Of a DNA stretch of 64,000 nt, positions 60,300-64,000 are shown piece by piece. The translations under genes and the position numbers were made by a program. How positions within the stretch are numbered: the first letter of the stretch is position 1; the number at the start of each line of letters is the position of its first letter. The stretch comes from DATJPR01 sp963811705 (GTDB lineage Bacteria; Bacteroidota; Ignavibacteria; UBA10030; UBA6906), in the NCBI GenBank assembly GCA_963811705.1, contig CAWESL010000008.1, forward strand, positions 248,001 through 312,000. The letters run 5' to 3'. The notes beneath the pieces were generated by a model, which saw only the letters and a list, made by a program, of their open reading frames with translations, did no database searches and had not been told where the DNA came from.

Positions 60300-60947
60300 T
60301 CAGTAGTGCCGAATGCGATGGCGGAGCTGCTTGTACAGGAGCTCTCGAGCCCTGAAGATATGGGCTTTTACGGTGCCAATCGGTAATTTGAGCAAATCCG
60401 CGATTTCCTCGTAACTCTTCTCCTGAACGTGTCGAAGTTCGATGACTTTACGGTACTTCTCCGGAAGCTTGCCGATGGCTTCTCGGAGGAGGGCTGCGCG
60501 CTGTCCGGAAATGAGTTCCTGGTCAGCTTCATACCCTTCATCGGGGAGCTCGAACGAGTATTCGCTGTCTTTGGCATCGATCGGCTTATCGATGGAATAG
60601 GCCTGCAGTTTCTTCTTCCGGATATAGTCGATACTGTTGTTGGTCGCGATCTTGTAGAGCCACGTCGAGAATGCGTATTCGTCATTGAATTTCGAAAGCG
60701 AGCTGAACGCCTTGATGAAGGCCTCTTGGGTCAGATCCTCCACCTGCTCACGTTCGTGGACCATTTTGAAAATGAAGTTGAAGATGGCATCGTGGTACTT
60801 CTTCATCAGCTTTTCGTAGGCGGACTCGTCGCCGTGAAGGGCCCGTTGAATGATTTGTGAATCTTCCGTGCGTGACTCCAGCCTGCGCTGATCGCGGAGG
60901 GAATTGGGCGGGGGGGAAACGGTATGTTGCTTGGCAGGCCGGGGCAT
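60300..60947 (-). CDS. ECF-type RNA polymerase sigma factor
   Basis: 215 residues. Sigma region 2 has FKMVHEREQVEDLTQEAFIK AF-type sequence and TWLYKIATNNSIDYIRKKK; sigma region 4 has LPEKYRKVIELRHVQEKSYE EIADLLKLPIGTVKAHIFRA, a clear helix-turn-helix. An N-terminal extension of about 30 residues is poorly conserved. It lacks a neighbouring anti-sigma factor. The beta-helix gene starts 58 bp downstream. Confidence 0.94.
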   Translation of the reverse strand: MPRPAKQHTVSPPPNSLRDQRRLESRTEDSQIIQRALHGDESAYEKLMKKYHDAIFNFIFKMVHEREQVEDLTQEAFIKAFSSLSKFNDEYAFSTWLYKIATNNSIDYIRKKKLQAYSIDKPIDAKDSEYSFELPDEGYEADQELISGQRAALLREAIGKLPEKYRKVIELRHVQEKSYEEIADLLKLPIGTVKAHIFRARELLYKQLRHRIRHY

Positions 60948-61027
60948 AACAGGGTGAATGTACCCAAATGTGGGTGAAGTTTCAAGGAACGGGTTGCTTC
61001 CTCCTCACGAAATCCTTACGTTCGAAT

Positions 61028-61672
61028 ATGTTGATCACGTTCGAGGGACTCGATTTCAGCGGCAAGAGCACCCAGGCGGTGAAGCTTGTGGAGCGGCTGA
61101 AGGGAGAACGTGCGGCTGATGGTGCGCCGATGCCGATCCATTTTCTCAGAGAGCCAGGCGGAACGGCGATCTCGGAACGCATCAGAGATCTTCTGCTCGA
61201 TCGCACGCATCTCGAGATGACGGATCTCACCGAGTTGCTCCTCTTTTCGGCAAGCCGGGCCCAGCTCGTCGGGCAGGTAATCCGCCCCGCGCTTCTTCGC
61301 GGGGAAATCGTGGTGTGTGACCGGTACGCGGATTCCACGATTGCGTACCAGGGATGGGGACGAGGAATCGACCGCTCGGTCGTGCGTGCGATTATCGGCG
61401 CCTCGATCGGGGCGACGACGCCCGCCCTCACGCTGTTCATCGATATTCCGATCGAGGAAATCGAGCGGCGCAAAGAGGCCGCGGGAATGCAGTTCGACAG
61501 GATGGAAAGCGCGGGCCGTGAATTCTACGAGCGTGTCCACCGCGGTTTCATCGACATCGTGAAACAGGAACCGCACCGGATGGTGAGGATCGACGGCATG
61601 CAATCTGTCGAGCGCGTGCATGCTGAAATCTGGAAGACTGTCCAGGAACGGACAACGAGTCATGTCTCATAG
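61028..61672 (+). CDS. tmk: Thymidylate kinase
   Basis: 214 residues from ATG 61028 (MLITFEGLDFSGKSTQAVKL, P-loop GLDFSGKST); the frame is open upstream without similarity. It has the DRYADSTIAYQGWGRG motif and FLREPGGT, of the Tmk type. It phosphorylates dTMP to dTDP. The next gene starts 13 bp downstream. Confidence 0.96.
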   Translation: MLITFEGLDFSGKSTQAVKLVERLKGERAADGAPMPIHFLREPGGTAISERIRDLLLDRTHLEMTDLTELLLFSASRAQLVGQVIRPALLRGEIVVCDRYADSTIAYQGWGRGIDRSVVRAIIGASIGATTPALTLFIDIPIEEIERRKEAAGMQFDRMESAGREFYERVHRGFIDIVKQEPHRMVRIDGMQSVERVHAEIWKTVQERTTSHVS

Positions 61673-61685
61673 AGGATTGAAAATC

Positions 61686-63344
61686 ATGAAGGGTATCCCA
61701 ACGCGAAAGGTGTTCATCACGTTCGGGCTTGCTGCGCTTCTCGTCTTGTGCAGCGGGTTTGTGCTGACGGGTGACAGTGACCTGTACTTTAAGGTGGACC
61801 GGAGCATTACTCTGTTCGGCAGGGTCTACAAAGAAATCACCGCCAACTATGTCGACCAGGTCGACCCCGAGAAGTTCATGGAGGCGGGAATCGAGGGGAT
61901 GCTTGGGACACTCGATCCCTATACGGTGTACATTTCCCGCGAGGAAAGTGATGAGGTCGACCTCATGACCAACGGCAAATACGGCGGGATCGGCGTGACG
62001 ATCGGCGTGCGGGACGGAGCAATGCGCATTATCAGCGTCATGGACGGCTACTCGGCACAGCGGCAAGGACTGATCCCGGGCGACGTGTTGCTCAAGGTGG
62101 ACGGGGTTTCCGTCGAAAATAAGAAACCCGACGATGTCCGGAATCTCACCCGGGGAGAGCCGGGAACAACCGTCGTCGTCACGATCAAGCGCGAAGGTGA
62201 GACGAAACCGCTCGATTTCACGCTCACGCGGGAGGAGGTGCAGCTGCGAAACGTCACGTACGCTGACTACGTGGCGCCGGGCATCGGCTACATCCGCCTT
62301 GAACGGTTCTCCCGACGTGCCGGAGAAGAAGTGCGTCAGGCGATAAAGGAGTTGCAGGTCAAGGGTGATTTGAAAGGTTTGGTGCTGGACCTGCGGGGAA
62401 ATCCCGGAGGACTTCTTGATGCGGCGGTGGACGTCGCGAGCAAGTTCCTGCCGAAGGGAAGCCTGATCGTTTCGACCCGTGGACGCACTCCGGAGAGCGA
62501 GAAGAAATACGTGTCCACCGAAGAACCTGTCCTTCCGACAACTCCAGTCGTTGTCCTGACCGATCACGGCAGCGCAAGCGCCAGCGAAATCGTGACCGGC
62601 TCACTGCAGGATTTCGATCGCGCGGTGATCGTCGGAACGCGGACGTTCGGGAAAGGTCTCGTTCAGACAATTCTCCCGCTCAGCTACGGCGCGCAGCTGA
62701 AGATCACCACCGCGCGTTACTACACCCCGAGCGGGCGGTGCATCCAGGAAATCGATTACCAGCACCGGGACAAAAACGGTGTCTTTGCGATTACGCCCGA
62801 CAGTCTCCGCAAAGAGTTCAAGACCGAACACGGCCGTCCTGTGTTTGAGCGCGGCGGAATCGTCCCGGATTCGATCGTGGAAGAACCGGACGAAGGACCG
62901 ATGGTCCGCGAGCTCGGCAAGAAGGGGATGTTCTTCAATTTCGCCAACCACTATGTGGCGACCCACGAGGGCGCGAAGTTTGACACCGTAACCCCGGAAA
63001 CTTTGAATGAGTTCAAAGAGTACCTGACTGCCCAAAAATTCGACTATGTGGAAGACAGCGAAACGAAGGTGAAGGACCTCGAAAAAACGGCGGAGCAATC
63101 CCACATGAGCAAGGACGTCATTGCCGAGCTCGACCGGGTCGCAGCGTTGATCGAGAAGAACAAGGATCGGGCGTTCGACCGGTACCGCGATCACCTTACG
63201 GACGAGTTGAGCCAGGAGCTCGCAGCGCGATATAACGGCGAGAAGGGCAGAATCAGAGCGTCGCTGCATGATGATCAACAGTTGAATGCCGCAATCGGCC
63301 TGCTCGATCACCGCAAAATCTTCAAAGAGAAACTCGGAGGCTGA
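61686..63344 (+). CDS. S41-family carboxy-terminal processing protease
   Basis: 552 residues from ATG 61686 (MKGIPTRKVFITFGLAALLV), with AGAGGA upstream. It has a signal/anchor segment, a PDZ domain (about 110-185, GLIPGDVLLKVDGVSVENKK) and the S41 core. The nucleophile Ser is in LTDHGSASASEIVTGSLQD and the Lys in GTRTFGKGLVQT. A helical C-terminal extension (about 430-550) is typical of Ctp proteases. It trims tails of periplasmic proteins. It follows tmk by 13 bp. Confidence 0.94.
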   Translation: MKGIPTRKVFITFGLAALLVLCSGFVLTGDSDLYFKVDRSITLFGRVYKEITANYVDQVDPEKFMEAGIEGMLGTLDPYTVYISREESDEVDLMTNGKYGGIGVTIGVRDGAMRIISVMDGYSAQRQGLIPGDVLLKVDGVSVENKKPDDVRNLTRGEPGTTVVVTIKREGETKPLDFTLTREEVQLRNVTYADYVAPGIGYIRLERFSRRAGEEVRQAIKELQVKGDLKGLVLDLRGNPGGLLDAAVDVASKFLPKGSLIVSTRGRTPESEKKYVSTEEPVLPTTPVVVLTDHGSASASEIVTGSLQDFDRAVIVGTRTFGKGLVQTILPLSYGAQLKITTARYYTPSGRCIQEIDYQHRDKNGVFAITPDSLRKEFKTEHGRPVFERGGIVPDSIVEEPDEGPMVRELGKKGMFFNFANHYVATHEGAKFDTVTPETLNEFKEYLTAQKFDYVEDSETKVKDLEKTAEQSHMSKDVIAELDRVAALIEKNKDRAFDRYRDHLTDELSQELAARYNGEKGRIRASLHDDQQLNAAIGLLDHRKIFKEKLGG

Positions 63345-63360
63345 AGAAAAGACGAATTCC

Positions 63361-64000
63361 GTGGATCTCCTTTCGGTTGCGGTTCTTCTCCTTGCGGGTT
63401 GCGCAGCCGGGCTTCTCGCGGGATTTTTCGCGGTCGACATCGGCCTCTTCACCCTGCCGATTCTTCTCGTCTGGTATTCCTCGACGCATGTCAGCGTGCT
63501 CGCCGCCGCACATCTCGCCCTCGGCACAACGCTTCTCGTGTCTTGCGCTGCATCCATTCCCTCCACCGCCATTGATCATCGGGGAGGATTCGTGGCGTGG
63601 AAGGATGCGGTGTGGTTGATCGGTGCGGGGACAGTGGGCGGTGTGGCAGGCGGACTGTTTTCAACTACGTTCGCCTATGAAACCCTCCTCCGCGTGTTCG
63701 GGATTTCGTTCTTTGTCGCAGGCCTTCAACTTTTCAGCGAACGCAGGAAGCCGAAGGTGCCGGCATCGCCTTCTTCGACGCAAACGGTGCGGCTTGGTGC
63801 GTATGGCTTGATCGCGGGAGGCGTGGCAGCAGTCACCGGGATGGCAAACAAACTCCTCCTGCAACCGTTGCTCTACTCCCAATTACGGATGCCGCTGAAG
63901 CGCTCCTCGGGGACCGCGAATGCTTCGAGCGTCGCCTTCTTCTTCGCCGCTTGCACTGCGGTCGCCATCGGTGGATTCTCCAGCCGCTATCTTCCACCAT
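63361..64000 (+). CDS. TauE/SafE-family sulfite exporter-type permease, cut by the window end
   Basis: From GTG 63361 the frame stays open to the last base (213 codons). It is hydrophobic throughout, with VAVLLLAGCAAGLLAGFFAV, LPILLVWYSS, AAAHLALGTTLLVSCAASIP, WLIGAGTVGGVAGGLFSTTF and LLRVFGISFFVAGLQLFSER. The duplicated four-helix pattern is that of TauE/SafE permeases. The end of the gene lies outside the window. It starts 17 bp after the S41 stop. Confidence 0.85.
   Translation, partial: MDLLSVAVLLLAGCAAGLLAGFFAVDIGLFTLPILLVWYSSTHVSVLAAAHLALGTTLLVSCAASIPSTAIDHRGGFVAWKDAVWLIGAGTVGGVAGGLFSTTFAYETLLRVFGISFFVAGLQLFSERRKPKVPASPSSTQTVRLGAYGLIAGGVAAVTGMANKLLLQPLLYSQLRMPLKRSSGTANASSVAFFFAACTAVAIGGFSSRYLPP

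Noticed and set aside
1..64000. Insertion sequences, prophage or tRNA genes
   Set aside because: No transposase, integrase, phage structural gene or tRNA-like TTCGAATC arm was recognised on either strand by eye. A scan with tRNAscan-SE would be decisive.

Overview
The window looks like chromosome of a member of the Bacteroidota/Chlorobiota side of the FCB group, most like Ignavibacteria or Kryptonia. The main pointers are a type IX (Por) secretion C-terminal sorting-domain remnant (about 5410-5600), a PorV/PorQ-family protein (29774-30802), a DUF2851 protein, an IleS with a GIHH signature, a lysine-tailed DksA-like protein beside lspA, and moderately high GC. This placement is inferred from gene content; no rRNA or tRNA gene was seen. 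Promoters are of the sigma-70 type (TTGACA-17-TATATT before lon, TTGCCT-17-TATATT before etfB), not the classical Bacteroidetes -33/-7 pattern.

Layout. 0-5.7 kb: end of a TPR-like gene, rpsT, etfBA, a DUF151/UVR nuclease-like gene, an unrecognised gene coupled to a zinc-finger (anti-sigma-like) gene, then a decayed T9SS tail and palindromes. 5.8-13.1 kb (minus strand): a MarR-regulated tripartite efflux operon (marR, TolC-like, MFP, RND, PII-like, outer-membrane protein) whose RND gene carries two frameshifts. 13.3-17.8 kb (minus): M1 aminopeptidase, rsgA, nfo. 18.0-22.1 kb (plus): a zinc/manganese uptake operon (small CxxC protein, porin, binding protein, ATPase, permease) behind a palindrome that overlaps the promoter. 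22.3-27.4 kb: orphan anti-sigma, lon, dnaX. 27.4-27.9 kb: a structured RNA/attenuator candidate and a 13 x 13-bp tandem repeat. 27.9-31.4 kb: small envelope genes.

31.4-37.9 kb (minus): a four-gene operon of secreted protein, FecR-domain protein, large outer-membrane protein and CHASE2-adenylate cyclase. 38.2-40.7 kb (minus): dxr-rseP. 40.9-44.7 kb (plus): a TPR protein coupled to a secreted protein of the family often labelled asparagine synthetase B, then a beta-barrel. 44.7-51.3 kb (minus): DUF2851, pyrF, NDH-2, larE, a large TPR protein. 51.5-59.3 kb (plus): a housekeeping run yggS, divIVA-like, PNP, DUF2905, ileS, dksA-like, lspA, rluD. 59.4-60.9 kb (minus): an ECF sigma factor and a secreted toast-rack-like protein. 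61.0-64 kb (plus): tmk, an S41 protease and a TauE/SafE permease cut by the window edge.

The most notable observations are a nine-A run in dnaX where both alternative frames stop within nine codons (probable tau/gamma production by slippage), a family of seven AAAA-palindrome-TTTT elements in two intergenic clusters 41 kb apart, the structured RNA next to the tandem repeat, the FecR/CHASE2-cyclase operon, and the unrecognised sigma-like/zinc-finger gene pair.
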